From positions 248,001 through 312,000 of the forward strand of contig JAUZTG010000007.1 of the NCBI GenBank assembly GCA_030734395.1: a stretch of DNA of 64,000 nt, written 5' to 3'. Origin of the DNA: Sarocladium kiliense. Lineage: Eukaryota; Ascomycota; Sordariomycetes; Hypocreales; Sarocladiaceae. Within the stretch, counting starts at the first letter, position 1. The number at the start of each line of letters is the position of its first letter. The notes under the pieces are model-generated. The model was not told where the DNA came from and searched no databases. It saw only the letters and a program-made list of their open reading frames with translations. This document shows positions 44,681-56,581 of the stretch, piece by piece. Made by a program: the position numbers and the translations under genes.

Positions 44681-44814
44681 TACCTGGCCAGTTGCTTGAT
44701 GCTGTTGTTGCTGTTGTGTCGTTGTTCGTTTCTTTTGTTTGTTCTGTTACTTGATATTCCTGTTGCCCCTGTCTGTCTTTTTCGAGTCTAATACTTTTCT
44801 CTTTACTCGCCAAC

Positions 44815-45743
44815 ATGCAGTCTGTATGGATCTTGAGCTTAGGTTTTTCCCTGGTGGAGGCCATCTGCCATCACGGAACCACCCTTTACCAGCGTCGTGC
44901 TGAGGTCGAAGAGCCCAAGTTTGGATACACCAACCTCGACGGTCCCCTGGCATGGCACGGCCTCTCGGCAGACAACATGCTCTGTGCCCAGGGCCAAAAG
45001 CAGTCTCCTATCAGCGTCACCGCCGACAACAGCTCGCCAGCCGAAGGAAGCAGCTTGCAATTCGACATCACCGACTTCCCCGAGGGTGCTGAACTCCTGA
45101 ACCTTGGTACTACTCTTGAGGTTGAGGCCAACGGCACCCTTGCTCTCAATGACAAGGCATACAACCTCGCGCAATTTCATTTCCACACTCCGAGCGAACA
45201 CCGAATGGATGGCGAATACTTTCCCATGGAGATCCACTTTGTCTTCCAGGCTGCAGGTGAGTGGTCCATTCTAATGGCTTGGCTATACGCTTCGCCAAGG
45301 ATATCAGACGCACTTGTCACCCGTTGTCAACATCTTGGCTAACATCTTTCCCCTCAATTCCAGATGAATCTCTTGCTGTCGTCGGAGCCATGGTCGAAGT
45401 CGCGGCGATGGAGGTCCCAGCCGCATTTATCAGCGGTGTCTTTGCCAACCTCGACAAGGCCGGCGAGACCGGAGCCGCCGTCGAGACAACGCCTCTTGAT
45501 TTCGCGGCTCTCAAGACACACATTGCCGAGTCGCCCATCTGGCAATACGAGGGCTCGCTGACGACTCCTTCATGCGACGAGGGTGTTTCATGGAACGTCG
45601 TGGAGCGTCCTCTCTTCGTCTCAGCGACTACGTACCGCCAAATCAAGAGCGTGATCAAGTTCAACTCAAGATACACGCAAAACCAGCCCGGAGAGGCCAA
45701 CTTGGTGGATAATGCCTGTACCGTTTTGTCGGCAGAGCAGTGA
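44815..45743 (+). CDS. Secreted alpha-class carbonic anhydrase
   Basis: Zinc enzyme that interconverts CO2 and bicarbonate, here outside the cell. Exon 1 44815-45256, intron 45257-45363 (107 nt, GTGAGT...TTCCAG), exon 2 45364-45743; 273 residues. The signal peptide is about 1-17 (MQSVWILSLGFSLVEAI), with a possible dibasic processing site (QRR) at 26-28. WHGL, QSPISV and the zinc site QFHFHTPSEH (His122, His124) plus IHFVFQ (His141) are present, as is LTTPSCDEGVSW near the active site. The Cys in the latter motif and CAQG probably form the usual disulfide. Fungal alpha-type enzymes are less widespread than beta-type. It stands alone at the edge of the gene-poor block. Confidence 0.96.
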
Positions 45744-46197
45744 GGTCAATGACAATACTGACCAGCAAGTTCCTCGATGCCCGCCGGACGGGTGGTGACG
45801 AAGAGACGGCAGTTGTTGTGCGGGCTGGCGAGGAGTTCTGCTGGGGCATGCTGCAATTTCGACCGCACAATTATTCTAGAATACCAAAAGCGTAGCGTTT
45901 AATTCATTCATTCGTCGCTTCGTTTTAAAAAAAAGTACAGGTCCATGCAGTACACTCTTTGTAGCCCAATTAATCCCTTCACCAGATGATGACGAACACC
46001 GTGTCTATCCGATATTCGGTTGCGTCCCCCTAGACCCCCACAAGCAGCATTGGAAGATAGGCTCAAAACAGGGGATGGTAGTAGAAGACCATACAATAAC
46101 GAAATGAAGATGGGTATCAATCGGTCCAGCCGTTCTATGTTGCTCCAGGAATTCTGGAGAGACGGGACTGGATGGTCACCAAGACACTCGATGCGCC
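45744..46197. other. Convergent 3' intergenic region
   Basis: 454 bp between the carbonic anhydrase stop and the small-protein stop. It contains an A8 run near 45927. No gene seen. Confidence 0.5.
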
Positions 46198-46593
46198 TCA
46201 TGGGTTACGCTTCAACATTGCGCGAGCAAGTCCCCGAAGAGAAGGCCCTGAGAAGAGGTATTGATCACCGTGTCGACCGCAGTGAGTGTGGACGTTCACT
46301 GCTGGTGAGTCACGGCGCCATGATGAGGATGTCGGTGTCTTGGGAAACGAGGCTGGAGGAGAGCCGATCTTGAGCGAGTCCTCACTCTCAAGTGTATCGG
46401 ACCGCTGTGCCAGGGTTGTCAGCATCATGGTTCTCTCATTGAAGGGACGCGGTGTTGGGCAATTACATACCTTGGGTGGCTGAGGCGTGTCGAAGTCGCT
46501 GCGTACAGGCATAGGTGGGTGGGCCACGGACGGTGACTTGATGTCAATGGGCGCGGGGGGCGCGGTGCGGGCAGAGGTTGAAATCATGGTCAT
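46198..46593 (-). CDS. Small conserved-looking protein with a CGRH motif
   Basis: Function unknown. Exon 1 (46593-46471) encodes 41 residues (MTMISTSARTAPPAPIDIKS...); intron 46405-46470 (66 nt, GTATGT...GGCACAG, phase 0); exon 2 (46404-46198) encodes 68, for 109 in total. The first half is Pro/Ser-rich. The second has SSSWRRDSPAVNVHTHCGRH followed by GDQYLFSGPSL and a basic amphipathic end (RGLARAMLKRNP). The CGRH...LFxG pattern resembles short uncharacterised proteins of filamentous ascomycetes as I recall them. There is no signal peptide or membrane helix. The intron has no stop and is a multiple of three, so a retained form of 131 residues is possible. Confidence 0.58.
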   Translation of the reverse strand: MTMISTSARTAPPAPIDIKSPSVAHPPMPVRSDFDTPQPPKVCNCPTPRPFNERTMMLTTLAQRSDTLESEDSLKIGSPPASFPKTPTSSSWRRDSPAVNVHTHCGRHGDQYLFSGPSLRGLARAMLKRNP

Positions 46594-48540
46594 GGTGGTG
46601 CAATCCAGTGATGCTTTGACTTGAGATGCCGAATGAGGAATTGTTGCATCCCTCTTTCTTGTTTCAAGTCGATGGTGTTGTGACCGCGAACTGCAATGAG
46701 CCGGTCAGAACGAGTTGGATACGATACGTCGTGACAGTAGGTGGTGTGCCCCGCTATCGGATGTGTAAGGCAGGATGATGCCGAGTCAATTCAAGTGTGA
46801 GTGTCGTTTTATTTCGACTCGGATTGTGCTGATTGAATTGTGCCAGGTATTTCGAAGCAAGATTTGCCAATGGAAGAAAACCCCAAAAAGATTTATTCTG
46901 TCGAAGAGGGCGGACAGCGTTCCTTAAGTAAATCAGTCGAGCCAAGCTGGAATTCCGGCAAGACACGCTGGAGCTGACCGCATGATGCCACGACCCGATG
47001 TACGCGAGTCCGAGGCCGAGACCAACGCCAATCCTCAAGCCACGTAGCCAGGCAGCTCTGCTACATCCCAGTTAGAACACACCAACCCGTGGATCGGCAC
47101 GGCAGACACGAACGCGTGAGCCAATCGCGACGCTGCGTAACCAGATGCCTGGACGCCGCTTTGGGTCCGTTTCTGGTCAAGGGGACTCAGCCAGGCGACC
47201 CACGTCCTTGACACCACCCACCCATCACATCGCATCACCCACCAGCAGCAGGGCTGACAAGGCGTCCGGGTCATGTGCTCTGGGGCCAAGCACTTGACAT
47301 TGGCTTGGGCTTTGAGTCTCCTTCCCAAAGCATGTTCGTTGACGGGCTTCGATTTGGCTTCTAGCGGACTGGCGGTGGGGAATGGTTTGGGCAGCGATCG
47401 TCGGTCAGGTTGATCGGACACACCGTTGATAAACGCGACCAGGGCCGATCAGGCGCTTTTCGAGCAGGCACCGAAGCGTCAGAACATTGACTCGAAGCAT
47501 TTGAAACGCGGATTATGACAGCAGCGGGCATTATGACAGCAGACGGTGGCACAGTCACTGCTGCGCGCGGCAAGACGAACCCGAGAACTCACCTCAATTG
47601 GGTAGCAATCCAATCACCACCCGTTGCTCGTGCTGCGCAATTAACATGTTCCAGTGTAACCTTCTGGAAGCCTAACCAAAGCTTCCATGCATTCGTACGA
47701 GATCAGCCGGCCGCACGGGGGAGGCTGAGTCGCGATCCTGGGGAATCATAGTGGGCACGTGAAGGACCACTGGCACTGTGCACTGCCTCCCGGAGACCCG
47801 TCCCGGTCGTGACAACCCCCGATAGTCGGGGCTCACCGGCCTGGCCGTAATTGAGCATGCCTTGGCTGCATCCCCGGGCGCCGTGGACAGTTGCCAAGGT
47901 GAGGGTGGAAGTCATTCCCGACATCCTAGGCGAAGCTTGATTGGAGTGATGGGTGTAGAAGATGCGCTCATGTGATCATTTATCGCGATATCTCGTCCAA
48001 GGTCGCCTCAATGAACCATGGCAGTGCATCCGAGGGCCGTCCGATAAGGACAAGTGTGGCCCTTGCATCGGAAGATGCCGTCCTGTGACGATATTGGATT
48101 GGCTTCATTCTTCTTCATGAAGTATGACTATTGGAAGATTGGAAGCAGCCTCCTGACGAGTCCGACAAATTCCGCACGTGAGGCTGTACCTACGCCCGAC
48201 GAGACCTATCTGATGTGTCCATCTGCCACCTGTACGGGGATTCCGAAGAGGAACCATGGCAATGGACCGTTGTCAGCTGGGAGCGCCCAGGAGCTCTCAT
48301 CTCCCCCCATCAGCCTGGTCGGTTCAATAGGCTTCTGTAGCGGTTAAATGCAGAAACCGGTCTCCTGTTACCGTTGCGCCGCGGGGACCAGCGCTCGCTT
48401 TGCATTGTCCCGGGCCCGAAGACAGCGACCCCAAGCATTGGTTAAAGACGTCGGAGTACCCAACTGCGGGGGTTGAGTTTAAGCAAGATACGCAAGAAAA
48501 TTGTCTGGTCTCATCATAGCCCAGCCGACCGCTTACGATC
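46594..48540. other. Sparse divergent region of about 1.9 kb
   Basis: Between the starts of the small protein and the SDR. Small frames (for example minus 47035-47421) are not convincing. A 13-bp direct repeat lies at 47512-47542. Otherwise nothing recognisable. Confidence 0.5.
47512..47542 (+). repeat. Short direct repeat
   Basis: ATTATGACAGCAG occurs twice with an 18-bp period (47512-47524 and 47530-47542). Confidence 0.8.
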
Positions 48541-49440
48541 ATGGGCAAAAAGGTCATACTCACTGGCGGCTCGGGTGCTGTCGGGCGCGTCGTCGTGAAG
48601 CAACTTCTTCGACACGGGCATACTATACTGAACCTAGACCGTGTTTCTCTGGACGAACCGAAAGTTCATACGACCAAGTGCGACTTGACCAATGCAGGCC
48701 ATGTCTACAGTGCAATGGTCACACCTTTCCGCCTGTCAGAGCCCCTAGAAGCAGGACCTCCAAGCCCGCCGGACGCTGTTATTCACTTTGCCGCCATCCC
48801 GCGTCCCATGCTAGCACCTGACATTGATGTCTTCTCGTGTAATGTGGCCAGCACCTACAACGTGGTCGAGGCGGCATGCAAGCTCGGCGTCCGCAAGATC
48901 ATCATCGCGAGCAGCGTAACGACCTACGGTGTCACATACGCAGACGGTCAAAAGGACTTCGCAGCTTTCCCAGTCGACGAAGACAGCGATTGCAATCCCA
49001 CAGACACATACGCGCTTTCTAAGCTCGTTGCTGAGCGTGTGGCTCGGAGTTTCGCAACACGTTTCAATGTTGACATATACTGTTTGCGCATCGGTGCGGT
49101 GATTGGACCTGATGACTATGGCCGTCTCTTTCCCTCATATGTTACCGAACCTGAAAAATGGGCTGTCCATGGATGGTCTTACACTGACGCACGAGATTTG
49201 GGTCAAATGTGTCATCTAGCACTGGGCAAAGACGGCTTGGGATACCAGGTCTTCAATGCAACGAATGACTCTATCACGAACAATCACAACACGACAGACT
49301 TCTTAAAGGCAAACTATCCGCATATACCTCATACAAGGCCCATGGGACAGCATGAAGCTCCCATGTCAAACCGAAAGGTGAAGGAAATGTTGGGATTTGA
49401 GGAAGAGCATCCCTGGCAAAAGTATTTTAAGCAGACATGA
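48541..49440 (+). CDS. NAD(P)-dependent epimerase/dehydratase family protein (extended SDR)
   Basis: Oxidoreductase or epimerase acting on a sugar nucleotide or sugar acid; the exact substrate is not visible. Single exon, 299 residues, cytosolic. The Rossmann loop TGGSGAVG (residues 8-15) is the TGxxGxxG of extended SDRs. HFAAIPRP at 82-89 matches the post-beta4 motif. The catalytic set is Ser124/125 (IASSVTTYG) with Tyr157 and Lys161 (YALSK). The short length and the motif spacing recall uronate dehydrogenase-like SDRs more than UDP-glucose 4-epimerases (about 340 residues), an inference only. It has no enzyme neighbours that would indicate a pathway. Confidence 0.9.
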   Translation: MGKKVILTGGSGAVGRVVVKQLLRHGHTILNLDRVSLDEPKVHTTKCDLTNAGHVYSAMVTPFRLSEPLEAGPPSPPDAVIHFAAIPRPMLAPDIDVFSCNVASTYNVVEAACKLGVRKIIIASSVTTYGVTYADGQKDFAAFPVDEDSDCNPTDTYALSKLVAERVARSFATRFNVDIYCLRIGAVIGPDDYGRLFPSYVTEPEKWAVHGWSYTDARDLGQMCHLALGKDGLGYQVFNATNDSITNNHNTTDFLKANYPHIPHTRPMGQHEAPMSNRKVKEMLGFEEEHPWQKYFKQT

Positions 49441-51212
49441 TAGGAAGCCCTAAGATTATATACTGCTCGCTACCTCCAGGTAGATCTGTCTGATAGCCTT
49501 GAAAGATTGAGTGCTTTGCAACTGAGGATGTGCTGATATGAGATACGCGAGTTCCACGAAAGTCTCGGCGTCTCGAACACCAATGCACTCTTGGAAATCA
49601 ATGAAGGCGATATTCTACCTCTGCCACGAGACCTAGGTCGGTCGCCGGAACAAACCAACTCTAGCAGCAACAGAACCTATTTAAGTCTAGATTCCCATTC
49701 CGTAGAAACGGGTACAGGGAAAACGGCATGAAAGCTCAACTGGTGCGCTGGCGTTTACATGCCCAAACAAGTATAATGCTTTAGCGACATGGAAAAATTG
49801 ATCGTGACCCCGAGGTTCACTATGGGCCCGGATCATATGTCGTTCCGTAGATAGAAGCAGACCTCAAATGAAAGTGCGAGGCATTCGATCACACCGGTTG
49901 TTAGATTCCCGGATAGGAGAGCGGCAAACACGACTTTATTGGCTTCGGCAAGCTCGCAAATTATGCTTTTTAGCCAAATAATGCCATTGAGCACTGAGTG
50001 ACTATGGCTGCCTCTTTGAGTAAACCTCTCCTATTATTACTACGCGTAAACGAAATATGATTCAGACAATGGATCATGATGTTCATGGGACTCGAGCTTC
50101 TGCAGTAAAATCAAACGCTGAATGGATAGCATTATGACATCCACAGCCCACACAGCTCTAAGGATGGCAAGCTTTGAGCCTCTTCCTGTTACCTCCGCAG
50201 ACTTGACTACCTGCCTTCTGTTAATTGAAGTCAGACTAGAGACTACAGATTCGAATAGGCCAAAGCTCAGCCAAGATGATTCCTAGCGTGGCTAGCGAAA
50301 TGGGTCAACTCGTTCTGTACACGCTGTGTCGCTCGTCACCCGTCTCGAATACAACAGTCATACGTGAAGATCCAGGCAAGATGCTGGTACGCTGTTAGGC
50401 TTTGACGCAGTCTAGCTATTTTTGCATCTCGGATTCAACAATCGTGCCGCTTCAGTGGTACATTTGGCCCCTGTGCTTGCAGGCGGGCATTTCGATCAAC
50501 ACAGTCTCGCAAGGCGCGCCGTGCAACTCGGTAATACGTCATCAACATATTCGAACCGCGACAGATGTAGATCACCATGAAGAATGATAAGAGTTTCACA
50601 AGCCTCTAACTGTAGCAGATGCAAATTTGCTGTTTCATGGTGAATGCAGCTCTGGGTGAGGGCCGGAAGAAGGTGGGTTCCGCTGCACGTGAGGGTACTT
50701 GGTACATGGACTGACCTTCCTTTGCGCGCCGCCCGTTGGACCGTGCGCGACCACCCCCGGGCTCACCACTCGACGTCCTACCTTTTCGCGACGACGCGCG
50801 CGATTCCAGCAACGAACAGCTCCATCAGGTTCATCCAGCCCGCGCATCTCGCCCTTGTCGACGACAAAACGAACATAGTGCGCACGCGCTCCTGGTTGAT
50901 TGCCGGTTTTTTTCTGCTTCTACGCGTCATGGGCGCGTGAAGCCTGTTGGCGAGTCGGACCCAGGTGCACGCTGCTTTTCACGCCGCGTCGAGGTCGATT
51001 GAGCTTCTAGGTTGGTCATCCCAAGCTACGGCACCATTCCGTCATCTGTTCTACGGCCCTGATGCAGGGAATGATGGATTGTCGAATCAGAGGATGCTAA
51101 CTCAGCTGTTGCCAGCCACCATTTCGGCTTGTTTCGTATCCAACCTACCCAGGGGTTTAGCAACTCACATCGCAAGCACAATTTCCTAGGCGCAAGCTCA
51201 CCGACGATTACG
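49441..51212. other. Intergenic stretch of about 1.8 kb
   Basis: Between the SDR and the AAA-ATPase gene, both plus strand. Only short frames. The right part (50640-51200) is more GC-rich and probably contains the promoter and 5' UTR of the ATPase gene. Confidence 0.5.
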
Positions 51213-54200
51213 ATGGGACCCAAAAGGAAAAGAGAGCTCGAGGACTTCGACCCGAATAAGTCAGATCCCGAGGACGAGAATTTTGATCCAACTGCCGCCA
51301 AGCCTCAACGAACTTCTAAGAAGCCACGATCGCTCAAGGGCTCTAAGTCCGGCCGGAAACGGAGCCATCGATACCGAGGTTCAGACATCGATGAGGATGA
51401 TGAGGAACTGTCCGACAGTGCCGAAGAGTCCTTCGGCGAGCCTGACGACGACTCGGAAGACGAGGATGCGCCAGTCAACGCTGCCGGCCGCCGAGCGCGA
51501 AAAGTTGCTGTCAAGCCAACGAACTATGCCGAATCGGACGAGAGCGAGGAGCTGGAGGAGGAGGAGGAGGAGGAGGAGGATAACAATGTGAAGGATGAGG
51601 ATGAAGACGATGATCTCGAGGAGCCGCGGCGCCCGCAAAGGAAGATTGTGAAGCTCAAGGTCCCTCCCAGTGTCGCTACCCGACGCTCTACCCGTGCGCA
51701 CACAGAGGACGCTGAAGAGTTTGTCGAGCTTTCCAACTCTGGCCATCATGCTGTCCCGTCTCGCGACTCCAAGAGCCGGAGCCCGGAAACTCTGTCGCGC
51801 GCGAGACGCTCCTCAAGGGCATCTAAAGGCATTAAGACCGCCCCAGACACTATAGACGAAGCGACTCAAGAAAGCAGCGTCAAAGAAATCCAGGATGCAG
51901 ACCAGCCTGATGAACTATCCCAGGACAACGAACCAGAGGGCGGCGACGACGACGAAATGCCCGACGTCGCGGGAGATGTTGCAGTCAAGGACGGAAGTGT
52001 TGTAGGGGAGGCGGCTGCAGAGGGTGCTACAGCCGTAGAGGGCGGCGATGATGACGATGATGACATGCCCGTTACTAGACGAACAAGGGCATCACGAGCA
52101 GCGAGCGCGTCCGCCCCAGAAGACCCCGATTCCGACGTCGTTGCCACAGGCAGGCCTCGTCGCTTGACACGCAAGTCCGGTCTCAGAAAGTCTGCTCAGG
52201 AGCCCAGCAGCGACTTCGATCCAGGCGAGGATTCGGAGGATGCATCGATGTCTGGTTCCGACAAGGGTGGCAAGGATCATTTGGCAGACAGTCCGACGCC
52301 TCGGGGCCGGACAGTGGGTCGCCGAGGCCGTATGTCCCGGTCTCGTCGGGATTCCGCCGAAGAGGAGCCCGATTTCGACTTGGACGAGCTGAATGAAGAG
52401 GCACGAGAACTTCGACAAACCTCTCGGGCGCGACGACGTGCTCGAGCTCAGTCGCCTATCGTCTACCAGGAGAGCACACGTCGTGCGAGAGCGAATGTCA
52501 ATTACTATATGCCGCCTTTAACTTCTGCCAACATTGAGGAAGAGGAAGCGGCCGAACCCCTGGCTACTCCGGCGCGGGGCAGGCGGGGCCGAGCCAATGT
52601 CGGTTGGGAGCGCAACCTCAACACCACGTTTGGCCCCTTTGGCGGTGGCGGCGGTGTTGGATCCTTGCTCAGCGGACCTTGGGGCACAGGAGCGGCCGGC
52701 GGCGCCGATTCTGACAGCAGTGACGATGAAATGGTCCATAGGACCAACGCTCCAGGTAATGTCGGCATGACTCCAACGTCGGCTGCTCCAGGTGGTTTAT
52801 TACCGGGTGGTGCTAGCCTCGGCATGGGTGACGCTGGAGCCACGCCGAACGTTGGCAAGATTAAGGATAGGAAAGCACTCGCCGATGCTGATCCTTTGGG
52901 TGTTGATGTCAATGTCGATTTCAGCAAGGTTGGTGGTCTTGCTGGCCATATCGACCAGCTCAAAGAGATGGTCCAGCTTCCCCTGTTGTACCCAGAGCTC
53001 TTCACGAGATTTCACGTCACTCCTCCCCGCGGCGTTCTGTTCCACGGCCCGCCAGGTACTGGTAAAACGCTGCTTGCTCGTGCTCTTGCCAACTCCGTTG
53101 GGTCTGGAGGCCGCAAGATCTCCTTTTACATGCGCAAGGGAGCAGACGCCCTCAGCAAGTGGGTGGGTGAAGCCGAGAAGCAGCTTCGACTGCTCTTTGA
53201 GGAGGCAAGAAAAACACAGCCAAGTATCATCTTCTTCGATGAGATCGACGGCCTTGCGCCCGTACGATCAAGCAAGCAGGAGCAAATCCATGCCTCCATC
53301 GTCTCAACGCTACTGGCATTGATGGACGGCATGGACGGTCGTGGTCAGGTCATTGTCATTGGCGCAACTAATCGACCGGACAACATCGATCCTGCTTTGC
53401 GTCGTCCTGGCCGATTTGATCGCGAGTTCTACTTCCCTCTTCCCGACAAGGATAGTCGAAAGTCGATTCTTAACATCCATACTCAGGACTGGGGCCTTTC
53501 AGACGAGTTCAAAGCATCTCTTGCAGAAAAGACCAAGGGATACGGTGGTGCCGATCTCAGGGCTCTTTGCACTGAAGCAGCTCTTAATGCCATACAGCGG
53601 ACCTATCCGCAAATCTACTCGTCACAGGAAAAACTTGTTGTCAAGCCTGAGAACATCAACGTCCATGCCACTGACTTCATGATTTCCATCAAGAAGCTTA
53701 TTCCATCGTCGGAGCGTTCCGCCACGTCAGGAGCTCAGCCTCTACCCAGGGCCATCGAGCCTCTCCTGCGACAACAACTCAGCAACGCCAAGCGGGCCTT
53801 GGATGAGCTACTGCCACGCAAGAAGAAACTCACTGCTCTAGAAGAGGCCATGTTTGAGCAGTATGATGACAAAGACCACGGCTTCGGCCGAGAGGCTCTC
53901 CATCAGGAGTTTGAACGCTCACGGGTGTTCCGTCCAAGATTCATCATTTACGGAGCGCACGGCATGGGTCAAGGCTACCTCTCACAGGCGATTCTTCACT
54001 ACTTTGAAGGCGTCCATGTTCAGAACTTTGATTTGCCGAGCATTCTCGCAGATGGTCGAGTAAGTCGGACTCTTTCAATACAGCTCTAGACCGAAACTAA
54101 CATATATTAGGCCATGGAGCAGGTCATCGTTGGCATGTTCACTGAGGTTCGCCGACACAAGCCTAGCGTGATCTACATTCCGAATATCGATGCGTGGTAT

Positions 54201-56125
54201 GCTACGCTTAGAGGCACCATAGCATTGATCACCTTCCAAACGATGCTCAGGTCTATCCAGCCAACAGACCCAATCCTTCTCTTTGCCACGGCAGATTGCG
54301 AGAGATCTGAAATCAGTCCCGAGCTCTTCCGTGACTTCTTCGGGTATTCACAGAAGAACCGGATGGAGATTGCCCGTCCACTTGCAGTGAGTATCATTCC
54401 TCTTTGCCGTGATAGCAATTGCTTAACCCTTCTCAGGCAAACCGCAAAGAATATTTTGCTTCAACTCTCGATTATGTCAAGAAGAAACCTGCAGACTTCC
54501 CAGATCCAGAGAACCGCAAGAAGAGAGTTCTCGAGGAGTTGCCAGTGGCCCCCAAGCCGGAGTCTCAAGCCCCAACAAAGGCGGAGACCAAGGCTCTCAA
54601 AAAGAGGGATCACCAGCTCTTGAATGGCCTCAAGATCCAACTGCAGCCTATTATGGATCAAATCAACAGGAAGTACAAGAAATTCAGGCAACCAGTCATC
54701 CCACAAGCTCAGATCGACTATCTCTTCGCCGAATCAGACCCCAACTACGTCCGGCCTGATGTTGCTGAGGGACAAGTTCGACCCTTCGAGATCGTCAAGG
54801 ATAAGCATGGAAACGATGTTCTTCGAGACATTGAGGGCAGATGCTTCTACAACCTGGAGACCACGACCATTGAGGAGCGACTCTCAAACGGTTTCTACGC
54901 GCGCCCCCAAGACTTTTTGTTCGATATCAAGGCTCTTGCAAGGGATGCCAAGAACATCGGCGACAAGGAGCGGACACTGAAGGCGAATGAGCTTCTCAGC
55001 AATGTTGAGGTGGACGTTGCTAGTATCGAGAATAGTACCGCTCATATTGATTGGGAAGGTCTCTACCGTCGTCAGCGACAGAGAGCAGCAGAGATAGCGG
55101 AGAAGGAGCGGAAGAAGAAGGCTATGCAATCAATTGTTGACAGAGTGCAGTCTGACATCGGTGGTAACGACAGCGATTCTCAAGGGCCGGTCATGCTTGG
55201 CGAGCCGGTGCCTGGTGGCCGCACACAGGCGCGTTTCCAGCTGCGCACCTCTCCAGAGAAGGACTCTGCGGCTGCCGTGCAAGAGCCGCATCCTTTGAGC
55301 AACGGAACTTCGCAACCGAGTGGCGAAGCGGATGTTCAAATGAGTGGTGTTGAAGACACTCAACAGGCATCGCTTGTTTCCGACATGGGGCCACCACCTC
55401 GTTCGCAGGATCCTTCAAATGCCGCGACTGGTGTGACCCAGATCTCCCAGAAGTCGGCCGTCACTGCATTGCCCCCCGGAGTGTCGCCATCGGCCGTTCT
55501 CAATGACGCTTCTACAACCAAGACGTCAGATCCTTCTACCAATCGATCATCGAATTGGGGAACGCAAGTGACCAACGGTAATCACGATGAGCACCGCAGC
55601 GAGGAGCATGACGGTGATGATATCCCAGATACCCTTGATGCTGGAGGCCAAAATACTCCGAGTGATGAACCTTGGCCACACTCACAGGCACACGCCCTGG
55701 CGCGTGGCGCGGCAGGGCACGGCTCGAATCTTTCAAGCAGTCCAATCTCATCACAGTTCCAGAGGTCATCTGGCGGCTCCTCCAACTCCAAGCCTCACGG
55801 CATGAGTGCGCTGTTGAACGATACCCCGGGCGATGACCCCACCTCAGTTCGCAACTCAGGTTCATCTGCCTCACAGCCATACGCTGTTGATGCCGCTGTC
55901 GAGAACTTCCTTCTCGAGGTAACAGATCTCACGTCTGGCTGCACCATCGAGCAGCTGGAGCAGATCAACCGTGACCTCATGGACGAAATTTGGCGGACAA
56001 GACACGAGTGGAACCGGAATGCAGTGCTGGATGGTGTTGTCAGAGTCTTCAACAGCACTATGAGTGATATTGAGGGCCTGCAGGGCATGGGACCCCTTAG
56101 CCAGCGACAGATCCCAGACATTTAG
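51213..56125 (+). CDS. YTA7: AAA-ATPase with bromodomain, Yta7/Abo1/ATAD2 type
   Basis: Chromatin-bound hexameric ATPase that remodels histone H3-H4 and controls nucleosome density. Exons 51213-54059, 54111-54386 and 54437-56125 (introns 51 and 50 nt) give 1603 residues. Residues 1-500 form a long acidic/basic disordered tail with poly-Glu (EELEEEEEEEEDN) and many SR and RR pairs. AAA1 has Walker A GPPGTGKT (612-619), Walker B IIFFDEIDG (about 672-680) and GATNRPDNIDPALRRPGRFD. AAA2 is degenerate: GAHGMGQG replaces Walker A. The bromodomain is at about 1100-1250 (QPIMDQINRKYKKF, YNLETTTIEERL, DIKALARDAKNIGDK). A Ser-rich linker and a C-terminal helix (TIEQLEQINRDLMDEIWRTR) complete it. DHFR follows on the same strand. 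Confidence 0.96.
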
Positions 56126-56581
56126 GAAAAAGGACTCGCTGGACATAGAGATGGTGCATATTCGCCAACACCACCGGAAAGCTTTACGATGCAGGACCTG
56201 CCGAGGAGACGCAAGGATGATAAGAAGGCGACCTGTACAAGTCGGAAAACGGTGCCCTTGCTAATCGCATAGTTGTGCATGTGGATGAATCAGTGTGGAC
56301 AAGGAGTTTCGGAGCGCCGGGTGACGTGAACTGTATCTTAGTTGAGAGGGTATTCTTGGAGATATATATGACAAGGACCATTGGCAGCACTATCAAGTAT
56401 GCACCTAATCTGTTAGAGACTCGCAGCTGATCGAGCAGTGAGTGCTTCCATATGACTGCGTTACAGCGTAGACTTGTACGTAAGTGTGTGGTGGGCCGCA
56501 TATCGCACCTAAAGAAATCGCGACTCACACGCAAGGAGCTACTGGACTTCATCATATCACCAACAGCAAGGGAAAGACACA
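56126..56581. promoter_or_regulatory. Intergenic region before DHFR
   Basis: 456 bp holding the 3' end of the ATPase gene and the DHFR promoter. No distinct motif identified. Confidence 0.45.

Noticed and set aside
47035..47421. 128-codon minus frame
   Set aside because: No motif, no convincing splice partner, composition close to random for this GC content.
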